Assembly (NCBI GenBank): GCA_030737875.1
Contig: CM060910.1
Coordinates: 249,954,427-250,018,426, forward strand
Origin: Allium sativum
Taxonomy: Eukaryota > Streptophyta > Magnoliopsida > Asparagales > Amaryllidaceae
Direction: 5' to 3'
Length of the DNA stretch: 64,000 nucleotides
Under the pieces are notes generated by a model. That model made no database searches, was not told where the DNA came from, and saw only the letters and a list, made by a program, of their open reading frames with translations. Position numbers and translations under genes: made by a program. Shown here piece after piece: positions 1 to 10,296 of this stretch. Numbering within the stretch: position 1 is the first letter of the stretch; each line of letters opens with the position of its first letter.

Positions 1-16
1 TCTAGGGAGAGGGTGC

Positions 17-1735
17 CTATTCTTTTTTCGTTAGCTTGTTGAGCTCCCTATAGTCAACACATAGACGGAGTGAACCATCCGCCTTCGTAGCGAACACCAC
101 TGGAGCGCCCCATTCTGAAATGCTCCTCCTAATGAACCCCTTCTCTAGAAGCTCTTTAATCTGTTTACTGAGCTCTTTCCTTTCTCGTGGAGCCATATGT
201 CTAACGGGCAACGCAACGGGCTTTGCATTATCTACCAGATATATGCGGAAGTCTATTTCCCGCTTCGGAGGCAAGCCCTTCACCTCTTCGAAGACATCCG
301 GATATTCCCGGACCACTCTAACTGATTGCAAATTTTCAACAGAGGCATCTAGCGATTCAAGATAACTAAGCATAACCGCATACGAGGGATTACAGGAAAT
401 TTCCAAAGTATTACCGAGCTGGGTTAGGAGCCTAACAACCCTTTTCTCACAATCAAGGATGGCCCCATTACTGGATAGCCAATCCATACCCAAAATCAAA
501 CCATAACCCGAAAAGCCCAAAACAAAGGCACTACATTGAAATTCAACACTTAGGATAGAAATTTTCAAATCCAAACAGATCATAGACAAATGAGCTGGGC
601 CCCCAATTGGGTTTGAAACAATTAAGGGGTCCTCTACCATACTAGTTTTTAGGTGCAGAGATTCTACTAGAGCAGACGAGATAAAAGAGTGTGATGCGCC
701 AGAATCAAATAAAGTGCGAACGGGGTGATCATAAAGATAAACTACACTTTCTACAGAAGTATTTATACCTCGCTGTTGCAATGGTGGCGCTTCTAGCACA
801 TGAACCTGTGCCCCTGGGGTGGATCCAGTGCCCTGCCCCTGTCCTCGTTTCTTTGGGCAGTCCTTAGCCCTGTGGCCTGTCTGACCGCATGAAAAGCACC
901 CACCATTCTCCTTGGCCTTCTTTTTCCGGCAGTCCTTTACTAAGTGCCCCACTTTGCCACAGAAGTTGCACTTCCTCTTCTCTTTGTTGCCCTTCCCGCC
1001 CTTCTTAAAGTCTGTCTTCTTGGGCTGCAAACCCTCTTTCTTCTTTCCCTTATCCTCTTCATTCAGCAATGCCATTTGCACCAATCTTTCATACGTGGCT
1101 CCCATGGGTATATGGGTCATGGCCAAGCTGTGTAATGGCTCATTTAACCCTTTGACGAAACGGAGAGCCTTCTTGTGCGGGGTGTTGACTAGGTCAAGTC
1201 CAAACCTAGCCAGCTCATCGAACTGATTCACATACTCTCTGACTGTCTTGTCCCCTTGCTTAAGAAATAAGAATTTTTCCAACTGCAAACTTCTTTCCGC
1301 ATCTGAGAGAAATTTGGTCTCAAACCTTGCCCTAAAGTCCTCCCATGTCTCCACTGGTCTTTCAGCATTAGTGACTTCCCACCAGTAGGAAGCCTCGCCC
1401 TTCAATAGCCACACCGCCAGTTGTACTTTTTGTCTATCCTCTACCTCAAAGATGATGAATAGGTCCTCCGTTTCTTTCAGCCAATTCCTAGCTGCTACGA
1501 AGGACTCAGTTCCATGGAAATCCCTTCCTCCCATAGCCTTTAAATCTTTACATATCTTAGCAAAAGTGTTTCCCCGAGGAGGAGGTGGAGGAAAAGGTGC
1601 TGCTGCAGCTGGATGATTTCCTTCAGCTGGGGGAGGAGGAACGGTAGGACCTGGCTGAGTGGCCCTTGCTTCTAAGAACCGTCTAAACCAACCAGGTATT
1701 GGCACCCCTTCAGGCAAGTTAAGTTCTTGGGACAT
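17..1735 (-). CDS. gag: Second gag-protease-RT(N) frame of element A (partial tandem unit)
   Basis: This is a copy of 8390-10108 with one visible protein difference: residue 538 in RT is Ser here and Ile in the other unit. Knuckles, DSGA protease motif and start codon are identical. It carries the same A-run frame break (plus 23-28), so both tandem units descend from one already-mutated template. The pol part would lie to the left of the window. Confidence 0.92.
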   Translation of the reverse strand: MSQELNLPEGVPIPGWFRRFLEARATQPGPTVPPPPAEGNHPAAAAPFPPPPPRGNTFAKICKDLKAMGGRDFHGTESFVAARNWLKETEDLFIIFEVEDRQKVQLAVWLLKGEASYWWEVTNAERPVETWEDFRARFETKFLSDAERSLQLEKFLFLKQGDKTVREYVNQFDELARFGLDLVNTPHKKALRFVKGLNEPLHSLAMTHIPMGATYERLVQMALLNEEDKGKKKEGLQPKKTDFKKGGKGNKEKRKCNFCGKVGHLVKDCRKKKAKENGGCFSCGQTGHRAKDCPKKRGQGQGTGSTPGAQVHVLEAPPLQQRGINTSVESVVYLYDHPVRTLFDSGASHSFISSALVESLHLKTSMVEDPLIVSNPIGGPAHLSMICLDLKISILSVEFQCSAFVLGFSGYGLILGMDWLSSNGAILDCEKRVVRLLTQLGNTLEISCNPSYAVMLSYLESLDASVENLQSVRVVREYPDVFEEVKGLPPKREIDFRIYLVDNAKPVALPVRHMAPRERKELSKQIKELLEKGFIRRSISEWGAPVVFATKADGSLRLCVDYRELNKLTKKE

Positions 1736-1923
1736 GCTGAAACAAAAAGGATAGATTCAAAACGAAGGATAAGAGATAGTACCTACGGCTTTGGGGAGTG
1801 GACTTTGCCTTTTAAAAATAAAATAATATTTTTCTTTTAAAAATGCTTCTTTAAATTTCCTTTTTGAAAATAATTTTTCAAAACTTTTTATCTTATCTGG
1901 TAAACCTATGCTCTGATACCAAG
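1736..1923 (-). other. Element A leader between primer site and gag (partial unit)
   Basis: This untranslated leader contains the primer-binding site at 1910-1921 and AT-rich DNA with no gene. The identical leader of the complete unit is 10109-10296. Confidence 0.7.
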
Positions 1924-4672
1924 TGAAACACCCCACCTCCGTTAGGGTCACTCTCAAAGGGAATGCCCTAATTTTGGTGGAGGTTTATAAGTACAAGTCA
2001 CAGATATACAAGACAGATATAAGAACACATATTTGTAAACAGCGGAAGAATAACAAACTTTTATTTCATAAAGTCAAATATGTGTTACAACAACATCCTT
2101 TCCAAAAACATAACATAACACTTTCATAATCTGTCTTGAGTACATTATTAAAGAAGCATAAATAAAACATAGATAAACTGCAAAAGCCCCAAAGTGGATT
2201 GTCCAAAGCCATAGTTCAAAACAGGAAAGTCCAAGCAATACATTTCTCTTCTTCAAGCTGGATGTCAAGGCTGATCAAGCTGCTGTGTTCCCACCCTGAG
2301 GACCTGGGGGGGGGAACGGAAGAAAGAAGACGAAAGAAAAATAGAGTCAGACATAAAGCCTGAGTAAGTCTAGTACTACTTTGTCTATGAATAAAGAACC
2401 GGGTATGATAAGTAAAACAGGAAGTGGGCAAACACTATGAACTTGGTTAAGTTATCTAGGGTCGAATATACTATCGTACCCCACGTTAATCTCTGAACCC
2501 ATATAAACTAGTTTCCAAATTGGCACCCCATAATCAGGGTGATGTGATCCATTCTACGATGATCGGCTCCTACTCGCATAGTTACATGTGTCTTACGGCC
2601 CCCGATGTCTGTAGTTACCTATGCTGGTCCCACCGTGGGGTGTATCAAGTCCCATAGTGGCAACCCGACACAACCTTAGAGTGCAAAGGTATGCTACTGG
2701 TGTCCAGTGCCTTGTTTTTCTGCTCCGGAGTGTGTGCACGCCCGCACTCCGTTAGAACCTACACTGCTACACCACCGCCGTCGCTTTGACCTCTTACAAT
2801 CAGCCCAGTAATCGTGCCCCACCCTGCCTAGTTTCAGGGTATCCTGATACACCTTTTAGGGTTACTGCTGAAAAGGGTCCCCCGTTACTAGGTTTTCTAT
2901 CTCTAGCCAACATGCTAAGTTGGTTAAGTGTTTTCTAACCTAACCCCACCAGTCCGTTTAGTTTAGCATGTTCCATTTTGATTAAGTCTTTAGTTCACTT
3001 AATCCTAACAATCCTGACTCAGCCTTAATTGTCATATTAAGGCCCTGACCTCTCACATTAGACAGGTATTGTTGTGGCTGCCTGTTGCCGGTTGGTTCCG
3101 GGCAGTCTTACGCCACAACTCAGTCTAACCTCGGGTCCTTGCTGGGCTCCATGTTTAACCTCCCACATTGGATAGGTATTGTTGTGACTACTGGACAGCC
3201 GGGCGGTTCCGGGCAGGTTTACATCACAACTCAATCCAACCTCGGGTTAAACACATCGTATGTTCTACATTTACATATCTTGTCATTCTTCTCTATTTCC
3301 TTTATATGTAAATATTTGCGGCCCATTATTAAGTTAATGGTGTAAAGGTTACACCAATCACGGGCCCAACCCATACTTGAATTTGGGCCCTTCTATTTTA
3401 TATTTTCATTCATTAATTAATTTTTAACCCAACGTTATTTTCCCCCGTTTAACACGTCCGTTTATATATATATTGGGCTTAGCCTTTTAAAGCCCAATTT
3501 AGCCATGCGAAAAGGGGAGGCTTATGGCGTATACACAAAGAGGGGAAGGTGAGCGCATGAACTTGCAATACGACGTTGGAAATACAAAATAGAAATTGGT
3601 GTACTTGCATAGTGGTAACATAGATGACATGAATCAAAACACGTGAACTTGCATAGGTTTAACTACAACATGAACCTATATTCTTATTTAGGCATAATGT
3701 CAAACATAAGCATGTCATAAATATTTCTAGCATAAGCATAGCCTAATGTCAAACATAAGCATGGCATAAATACTTTTAGCATAAACATGGCATAAACATA
3801 AACAAGTCAAGTTCATAAGGTTTCCACATGTTTACAAAGGGGATACTTTGTTACTAACACAAAAGCATAGTTCAACTTAATCATGATTTAAGTCTAATCA
3901 CATAACAACGGTATAAACATACTTATGCATAAATATTCCTAATCATGGTGTTTGCTTTTAAACTTGCAAAAAGGGGATTTTTGAGTCTAACCTAGCCATG
4001 TCTCACATATGTCATCATATAATTCTTGTAAACAAGATCGACTTAATCATGGATTTCAATTATGCCAATTATCATTCATAGCCTAGCCATATTCATAAGT
4101 TTGCAAAAGTATGACTTGATGCATGGATTATGGTGTCAAAATTCCAACATAGTTTCATATGAACTATAACAACCAAACTTGTTTCAATTACTTGCAAAAT
4201 GATTTATGCACAAATATACATCATGATGGCATAATAACAAAGCCCCAAACTCGCATGAATTTCAATCAACTACATACATGTAGCTTCAACATAGATTACA
4301 TAATTCGCGCAATATTCCAAACGTATACTTGCATAGAACTACCGCATGTAGTTCTTTATAATGAATAACATAGTTTTGCACAAATATGAATTACTTTATT
4401 ATCCCAATTCAAGCATACAAATCAATACAGTTGTTTATTCATACCAAAGTAATACTCTACTTACAATGGTTTGATGAATTCTCTAGTTTAGGGATTGAAG
4501 ACGCAAATTCCTTTGTTGAATTGATTAGCTTTAGGTTGCTTGAATTGCTTTAGGCCTTAGAACTTTCTCCCTAATCCTCTCTTTAGTTGGCGGCTATTCT
4601 TTGTCGTTCCTCAGCAACATGGCGGCTATGTTCTTAATTTGAATGAATAGATTAGGGTTTTGTCTAGGGTTG

Positions 4673-4681
4673 TTTATATAG
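4673..4681 (-). promoter_or_regulatory. TATA box of element A LTR
   Basis: The minus strand reads CTATATAAA, about 510 bp into the LTR, followed by a leader rich in CCCTA and then a GCCGCCATG context. The second LTR has it at 13047-13055 and the solo LTR at 24024-24032 on the plus strand. Conservation in all three copies supports a core promoter; the start site itself is not visible. Confidence 0.6.
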
Positions 4682-4853
4682 AGGTTAGGAATTGATTAGG
4701 ACCCTTGATGTTGCTAGGTTAGATCATAGCCATTCATTAGGAAGAGAGACCAATGAAAACCCGCCACCTAGCCCTAATGACAAAGCAGACCATAGAAATT
4801 CGACCACACACCGACCTGGCCAGCCAGGTTGACTGGGCTCGACCAGGTCGATA

Positions 4854-4921
4854 CCCCTGTCGACAGGGCTGTCGACAGCCCTGTCGACATGGGTAGCCCA
4901 GGTCGACAGCCCAGTCGACCT
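4854..4921. promoter_or_regulatory. GTCGAC palindrome cluster in element A U3
   Basis: GTCGAC occurs at 4859, 4871, 4883, 4902 and 4914, mostly 12 bp apart. Positions 4866-4881 form a perfect 16-bp palindrome (GGGCTGTCGACAGCCC) inside a longer near-palindrome. The block lies about 180-240 bp upstream of the LTR TATA box in the sense direction. Copies are at about 13228-13295 and, inverted, 23765-23870; a looser version occurs in LTR E (50825-50905). It may be a factor-binding array or a CG-rich methylation target; this is inference. Confidence 0.6.
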
Positions 4922-5193
4922 GGGTGGCCCAGGCGGGCGTTCTTCTGGCCCAATGGGCCCCACTTCGGAATATTTAATTGTTTAATTCTGTTTGAATTTT
5001 AAATTTAATTCAAAACTTCCGAAGGCCATATCTTCTTTATACGGACTTCGTTTTTCGAAAACTCGGACTCTATTTCGCGTATTTTTCCGAGACGAACGCA
5101 ATGGCGTATCCCGTTTCCCTTGGTTCTTTAATTTCAGATTAATTATACTTTAATTTGTTACTTTCACAGTTATAGAATTTTCGGGGTGTTACA

Positions 5194-5221
5194 TTCTCCC
5201 CCACTTAAAAGGATTTCGTCC
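5194..5221 (-). other. Polypurine tract and upstream GGACGAAA box of element A
   Basis: On the minus strand GGACGAAA (5221-5214) is followed by TTTTAAGTGGGGGAGAA running directly into the LTR start. The tract primes plus-strand DNA synthesis in LTR retrotransposons (family knowledge). The same two-part box precedes the second LTR of D (45568-45593) and F (60335-60362). Confidence 0.8.
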
Positions 5222-5703
5222 CCGAAATCTTCAAGTTAGGAGGAATGTATATCCTAACATCCAATCATCCATCTACTCATCCATCAAACACGAGCATCCA
5301 TTGTCCTTAAAAGACTTCTAATGCTTCATGATCATATGCGAAGTGTGTGTATACATGAACTTATCTAATGCAAAATCAGGCGGTCTACTGATTCAGTTGA
5401 CCTCCTTAATGCGAATTATGTAAGTGCCATGAATCCATTATTTATGCAAATTTTCCTATTCATGATTCTACATGAGTGCACAATCATTCAGTACAAATGC
5501 AGCATCCACATGACAACACATTAGAGTTCAACCATATACGAATGCAAACATATATGCATATGCAATATGAAGTGACTGAGCCGATCTAAAACCTAGATTG
5601 TGTGTGTATATGCAACCACGAGCAACCACTAGCAATCACTTGCAACCACTTGCAACCATCATCCATAACATGTTTCAACTACATGTTTCCATCCAAAGGG
5701 TTT
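5207..5703 (-). other. Element A 3' untranslated region
   Basis: This non-coding stretch lies between the pol stop and the polypurine tract. It contains a short run of GCAACCACTT-like direct repeats around 5617-5660. No conserved gene is visible. Confidence 0.6.
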
Positions 5704-8292
5704 CTACCTAAAAGATACGGTCGAGGAAATATACCTAAAAAGATAGATAAAAGCGCAACTTAAGGAAAAAAGAAAGATCAAGGATGTACCCTCGAACAGA
5801 AAAGGGTAGGCAGTACGTATTCTAGCTTCAGTTTCCCAAGTTGCGTCTCCCTCGGCGTCACTCCACTGAACTTTGACGAGCTTGACTTCGCGGTTGCGTA
5901 GCTTCTTCACTTCCGTTCCTAAGATGCGGGTTGGAACTCTTCTTATGGTTGCTTCACGTTCCACTTCGGCCTCTTCGAGTATATTTGGCTCTACCACTTC
6001 AGCGGACTCATGTAGACATTTTCGTAGATGTGAAACGTGAAAAACGTTGTGGACTCCAGCCAACTTCTCGGGTAGCTCTAATCTATAGGCCATTTTCCCA
6101 ATCTTCTCGATGATAGGGAATGGCCCTACGAACCTTGGCGCTAGTTTTCCTGTGGTTCCGAAACGAACAACGTTTCTTAGCGGTGATACCTTGAGAAAAA
6201 CTCTGTCTCCAACCTCGAATTCAAGGTCGGTTCTCCTTCTGTCAGCATAGGACTTTTGTCTGTCTTGGGCCGTCTTCATCCTTCTTCGTATTAAGTCTAC
6301 TTTCTCTGAAGTCTCTCGGATCATGTCTGGTCCTAGTATGAGCTTATCAGTAGACTCCCACCAACAAGTGGGCGATCGGCACGGTCTTCCATACAAAGCT
6401 TCGAAGGGCGCCATTCCTATGGTTGCTTGATAGCTGTTGTTGTAGGCAAATTCCACCAAAGGAAGGTGGTCTTCCCATGTCCCTCCGAAGTCGAGGACGC
6501 ATAGCCTTAGAAGGTCTTCCAAAACTCTGTTCACTCTCTGTGTTTGGCCGTCGGTTTGGGGATGATAGGCTGTGCTCAAGCATAACTGCGTTCCTACTGC
6601 TTCTTGCAGACTCCGCCAAAACTCACTGGTGAAGATGGGGTCTCGGTCACTAACAATGCTAGATGGTATTCCATGGAGTCGAACGATTTCCTTGAGGTAA
6701 AGTGATGCTAGGGATGAGGCAGTTCTTTTACTTTTGACAGGTAAAAAGTGGGCGCTTTTAGTAAGCCTATCCACTATTACCCAAATGCTAGTGTTGCCTC
6801 TCCTAGACCTAGGCAGCCCATCGATGAAGTCCATTGAGATGCTATCCCACTTCCACTGCGGGACCTCCAGAGGATGTAGCAGTCCGCCAGGCTTTTTCTG
6901 TTCCGCCTTAACCTGTTGGCACACCATACACTTAGAAACGAATTCTGCCACGTCCTTTTTCATGCCGTTCCAGAAGAAAGTCCTTTTTATATCTTTGTAC
7001 ATTTTATCTCCGCCTGGGTGTATCGTCATCTTGGAATGATGCGCTTCCTCGAGAACCTTCTTTATTAAATCTTTTGTCTGTGGGACGCATAGTCTTCCGT
7101 CTCGCCTTAGTACACCCTTATCGTCAATGGAGTATCTGTTGAGGTGACTTGAAGTCTCACCCCTAATCAACCTATCAATCATTTCCACAAGCTGAGGGTC
7201 TTCGCGTTGTGATGCCCCTACCGAATCCACCAAAGTTGGGCGCACTTCGAGAGATGCTAGCAAGCCTGGTACGAAATCGGAGGAAGGCCTAAAGTCGAAG
7301 CTGGCTATGAACTCTAGGCTTTGTCTTTCAACAAACAACGGGCTTAGGGTCAATTTCTTTCGGCTCAACGCGTCTGCCACTACGTTGCCTTTGCCCGGAG
7401 TATAGGAGATTTCGAAATCGTACGAGGCAAGGAACTCCATCCACCTTTGTTGCCTCAAGTTAAGATCTTTCTGCGAGAAGAGATATTTCAACGATTTATG
7501 GTCAGTGTAAAGTTCGAACTTCTCACCTAGGAGATAGTGTCGCCAAGACTTGAGTGCAAAGACGATGGCGGCTAACTCGAGATCGTGGGTTGGGTAGTTC
7601 TTTTCGTGCACCTTCAACTGCCTCCCGCCATAAGCTACTACCCTTCCTTCTTGCATTAAGACGGCGCCTAGCCCTGTCCCACATGCATCCGTATAAACAG
7701 TGAACATCTTGCTCCCATCTGGCAGCGTCAAAACTGGGGCTGTTGTAAGAGCCCTTTTCAGTCGTTGGAAAGCAAATTCGCAATCCAAATCCCAATTGAA
7801 CACTAGATTCTTCTTGGTCAATTTCGTGAGCGGAGCTGAGATTTTCGCAAAATCCCTGATAAATTTTCGATAGAAACCCGCTAGTCCTAGAAAGCTTCGG
7901 ACCTCAGTTGCATTCCTTGGTGTCTTCCAATCCTGTACCGCCACTACCTTCGCAGGGTCCACCGCTAACCCTTGTTTGGATACTATGTGCCCAAGGAACC
8001 TCACCTCTTCCCTCCAAAAGTGGCATTTGGAGAATTTGGCTTTTAGTTGATGGACTCGCAAAGTTTCCATGATTGCCCTTAAGTGTTGAGCATGTTCCTC
8101 TTCACTCTTTGAGAAGATAAGGATATCATCTACGAAGACCACTACGAATTTGTTGAGGAAATCTCTAAATACCCTACTCATCAGGTCCACGAAGTAAGCA
8201 GGTGCATTTGTCAAGCCGAAAGGCATGACAAGCCATTCAAAGAAACCGTCTGGGGTTCTGAACGCCGTTTTATCGATGCTATCTTCAGCCAC
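5704..8292 (-). CDS. pol: Element A pol: RT, RNase H, integrase, chromodomain
   Basis: This 862-residue frame continues RT after the break at 8396; the same frame is open upstream to there, so the ATG at 8292 is only the first Met. RT has active-site FVDD at 53-56. RNase H spans about 195-310 with acidic residues D202, E239, D264 and D307. Integrase has an HHCC finger (H419/H425, C455, C458) and catalytic D488 and D549. The expected third residue, Glu 585 in the ERVNR context, is Gln (codon CAG at 6540-6538). A chromodomain follows at about 786-833 ([13 protein letters not shown], then TWE and YPFLF). It should act on chromatin to guide integration. A hydrophobic tail of about 28 residues follows. 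The RT frame break and E585Q make this copy unlikely to transpose by itself. Confidence 0.92.
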   Translation of the reverse strand: MAEDSIDKTAFRTPDGFFEWLVMPFGLTNAPAYFVDLMSRVFRDFLNKFVVVFVDDILIFSKSEEEHAQHLRAIMETLRVHQLKAKFSKCHFWREEVRFLGHIVSKQGLAVDPAKVVAVQDWKTPRNATEVRSFLGLAGFYRKFIRDFAKISAPLTKLTKKNLVFNWDLDCEFAFQRLKRALTTAPVLTLPDGSKMFTVYTDACGTGLGAVLMQEGRVVAYGGRQLKVHEKNYPTHDLELAAIVFALKSWRHYLLGEKFELYTDHKSLKYLFSQKDLNLRQQRWMEFLASYDFEISYTPGKGNVVADALSRKKLTLSPLFVERQSLEFIASFDFRPSSDFVPGLLASLEVRPTLVDSVGASQREDPQLVEMIDRLIRGETSSHLNRYSIDDKGVLRRDGRLCVPQTKDLIKKVLEEAHHSKMTIHPGGDKMYKDIKRTFFWNGMKKDVAEFVSKCMVCQQVKAEQKKPGGLLHPLEVPQWKWDSISMDFIDGLPRSRRGNTSIWVIVDRLTKSAHFLPVKSKRTASSLASLYLKEIVRLHGIPSSIVSDRDPIFTSEFWRSLQEAVGTQLCLSTAYHPQTDGQTQRVNRVLEDLLRLCVLDFGGTWEDHLPLVEFAYNNSYQATIGMAPFEALYGRPCRSPTCWWESTDKLILGPDMIRETSEKVDLIRRRMKTAQDRQKSYADRRRTDLEFEVGDRVFLKVSPLRNVVRFGTTGKLAPRFVGPFPIIEKIGKMAYRLELPEKLAGVHNVFHVSHLRKCLHESAEVVEPNILEEAEVEREATIRRVPTRILGTEVKKLRNREVKLVKVQWSDAEGDATWETEARIRTAYPFLFEGTSLIFLFSLSCAFIYLFRYISSTVSFR

Positions 8293-8389
8293 CCTTAGCT
8301 GATGAAAACCGGTTGCTAAATCGAGTTGGGAGAAAACAGACGCCCCTACAAGCTGGTCAAATAAATCGTCAATTCTAGGGAGAGGGTGC

Positions 8390-10108
8390 CTATTCTTTTT
8401 TCGTTAGCTTGTTGAGCTCCCTATAGTCAACACATAGACGGAGTGAACCATCCGCCTTCGTAGCGAACACCACTGGAGCGCCCCATTCTGAAATGATCCT
8501 CCTAATGAACCCCTTCTCTAGAAGCTCTTTAATCTGTTTACTGAGCTCTTTCCTTTCTCGTGGAGCCATATGTCTAACGGGCAACGCAACGGGCTTTGCA
8601 TTATCTACCAGATATATGCGGAAGTCTATTTCCCGCTTCGGAGGCAAGCCCTTCACCTCTTCGAAGACATCCGGATATTCCCGGACCACTCTAACTGATT
8701 GCAAATTTTCAACAGAGGCATCTAGCGATTCAAGATAACTAAGCATAACCGCATACGAGGGATTACAGGAAATTTCCAAAGTATTACCGAGCTGGGTTAG
8801 GAGCCTAACAACCCTTTTCTCACAATCAAGGATGGCCCCATTACTGGATAGCCAATCCATACCCAAAATCAAACCATAACCCGAAAAGCCCAAAACAAAG
8901 GCACTACATTGAAATTCAACACTTAGGATAGAAATTTTCAAATCCAAACAGATCATAGACAAATGAGCTGGGCCCCCAATTGGGTTTGAAACAATTAAGG
9001 GGTCCTCTACCATACTAGTTTTTAGGTGCAGAGATTCTACTAGAGCAGACGAGATAAAAGAGTGTGATGCGCCAGAATCAAATAAAGTGCGAACGGGGTG
9101 ATCATAAAGATAAACTACACTTTCTACAGAAGTATTTATACCTCGCTGTTGCAATGGTGGCGCTTCTAGCACATGAACCTGTGCCCCTGGGGTGGATCCA
9201 GTGCCCTGCCCCTGTCCTCGTTTCTTTGGGCAGTCCTTAGCCCTGTGGCCTGTCTGACCGCATGAAAAGCACCCACCATTCTCCTTGGCCTTCTTTTTCC
9301 GGCAGTCCTTTACTAAGTGCCCCACTTTGCCACAGAAGTTGCACTTCCTCTTCTCTTTGTTGCCCTTCCCGCCCTTCTTAAAGTCTGTCTTCTTGGGCTG
9401 CAAACCCTCTTTCTTCTTTCCCTTATCCTCTTCATTCAGCAATGCCATTTGCACCAATCTTTCATACGTGGCTCCCATGGGTATATGGGTCATGGCCAAG
9501 CTGTGTAATGGCTCATTTAACCCTTTGACGAAACGGAGAGCCTTCTTGTGCGGGGTGTTGACTAGGTCAAGTCCAAACCTAGCCAGCTCATCGAACTGAT
9601 TCACATACTCTCTGACTGTCTTGTCCCCTTGCTTAAGAAATAAGAATTTTTCCAACTGCAAACTTCTTTCCGCATCTGAGAGAAATTTGGTCTCAAACCT
9701 TGCCCTAAAGTCCTCCCATGTCTCCACTGGTCTTTCAGCATTAGTGACTTCCCACCAGTAGGAAGCCTCGCCCTTCAATAGCCACACCGCCAGTTGTACT
9801 TTTTGTCTATCCTCTACCTCAAAGATGATGAATAGGTCCTCCGTTTCTTTCAGCCAATTCCTAGCTGCTACGAAGGACTCAGTTCCATGGAAATCCCTTC
9901 CTCCCATAGCCTTTAAATCTTTACATATCTTAGCAAAAGTGTTTCCCCGAGGAGGAGGTGGAGGAAAAGGTGCTGCTGCAGCTGGATGATTTCCTTCAGC
10001 TGGGGGAGGAGGAACGGTAGGACCTGGCTGAGTGGCCCTTGCTTCTAAGAACCGTCTAAACCAACCAGGTATTGGCACCCCTTCAGGCAAGTTAAGTTCT
10101 TGGGACAT
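8390..10108 (-). CDS. gag: Element A gag-protease-RT(N) polyprotein, ends at a frame break
   Basis: This 572-residue reading frame starts at the first ATG after the leader ([10 protein letters not shown]). In order it has a proline-rich N-terminus (about 25-55), a Retrotrans_gag core (about 95-225, with W109 and W118-W119), a lysine-rich linker, two CCHC zinc knuckles (C256-C269 and C280-C293) that bind RNA, and an aspartic protease with active-site DSGA at 344-347 and an ILGMDWL strand near 414-420. The start of reverse transcriptase follows from about 490, including the LCVDYRELN motif. Translation stops at KKE just after LNKLT, because a six-base A run (minus strand; plus 8396-8401) puts the rest of RT in another frame; a +1 change would be needed to continue. 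Gag coats the genomic RNA and protease matures the polyprotein. Gag and PR look intact. Confidence 0.93.
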   Translation of the reverse strand: MSQELNLPEGVPIPGWFRRFLEARATQPGPTVPPPPAEGNHPAAAAPFPPPPPRGNTFAKICKDLKAMGGRDFHGTESFVAARNWLKETEDLFIIFEVEDRQKVQLAVWLLKGEASYWWEVTNAERPVETWEDFRARFETKFLSDAERSLQLEKFLFLKQGDKTVREYVNQFDELARFGLDLVNTPHKKALRFVKGLNEPLHSLAMTHIPMGATYERLVQMALLNEEDKGKKKEGLQPKKTDFKKGGKGNKEKRKCNFCGKVGHLVKDCRKKKAKENGGCFSCGQTGHRAKDCPKKRGQGQGTGSTPGAQVHVLEAPPLQQRGINTSVESVVYLYDHPVRTLFDSGASHSFISSALVESLHLKTSMVEDPLIVSNPIGGPAHLSMICLDLKISILSVEFQCSAFVLGFSGYGLILGMDWLSSNGAILDCEKRVVRLLTQLGNTLEISCNPSYAVMLSYLESLDASVENLQSVRVVREYPDVFEEVKGLPPKREIDFRIYLVDNAKPVALPVRHMAPRERKELSKQIKELLEKGFIRRIISEWGAPVVFATKADGSLRLCVDYRELNKLTKKE

Positions 10109-10282
10109 GCTGAAACAAAAAGGATAGATTCAAAACGAAGGATAAGAGATAGTACCTACGGCTTTGGGGAGTGGACTTTGCCTTTTAAAAATAAAATAAT
10201 ATTTTTCTTTTAAAAATGCTTCTTTAAATTTCCTTTTTGAAAATAATTTTTCAAAACTTTTTATCTTATCTGGTAAACCTAT

Positions 10283-10294
10283 GCTCTGATACCA
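10283..10294 (-). other. Primer-binding site of element A (initiator-Met tRNA)
   Basis: The minus strand reads TGGTATCAGAGC, matching the 3' end of plant initiator-Met tRNA, two bases inside the LTR edge. The partial unit has the same site at 1910-1921. Confidence 0.9.
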
Positions 10295-10296
10295 AG

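Larger units (their letters stand above)
1924..5193 (-). repeat. Element A, internal LTR of the array (3270 bp)
   Basis: This is the same LTR as 10297-13567, one base shorter in the G-run. On the minus strand it starts TGTAACACCCC directly after the polypurine tract (5194-5206) and ends TTTCA at 1924, directly before a second primer-binding site (1910-1921). It therefore serves as 3' LTR of the complete unit and 5' LTR of the partial unit, which defines the tandem arrangement. Stretches with no gene: 2432-3048 is leader with a stem-loop at 2821-2840; 3250-4640 is AT-rich leader with many short CATGCAAGTT/GCATAA-type repeats; 4800-4935 is the GTCGAC-rich U3. Confidence 0.93.

Noticed and set aside
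912..1226. Plus-strand open frames antisense to gag (also 9285-9599 and 120-365)
   Set aside because: They are mirror frames of the well-supported gag-protease gene and have no motifs.
4724..4963. 79-codon frame rich in Pro/Gly/Arg in LTR A (also 13098-13337 and part of 23607-23951)
   Set aside because: It is a translation of the GTCGAC-rich U3 palindromes upstream of the TATA box, not a protein gene.
8396..8401. Programmed ribosomal frameshift between the two frames of element A
   Set aside because: The break lies inside the RT domain, with a shared A-run length change; a simple indel is the better explanation from this sequence alone.
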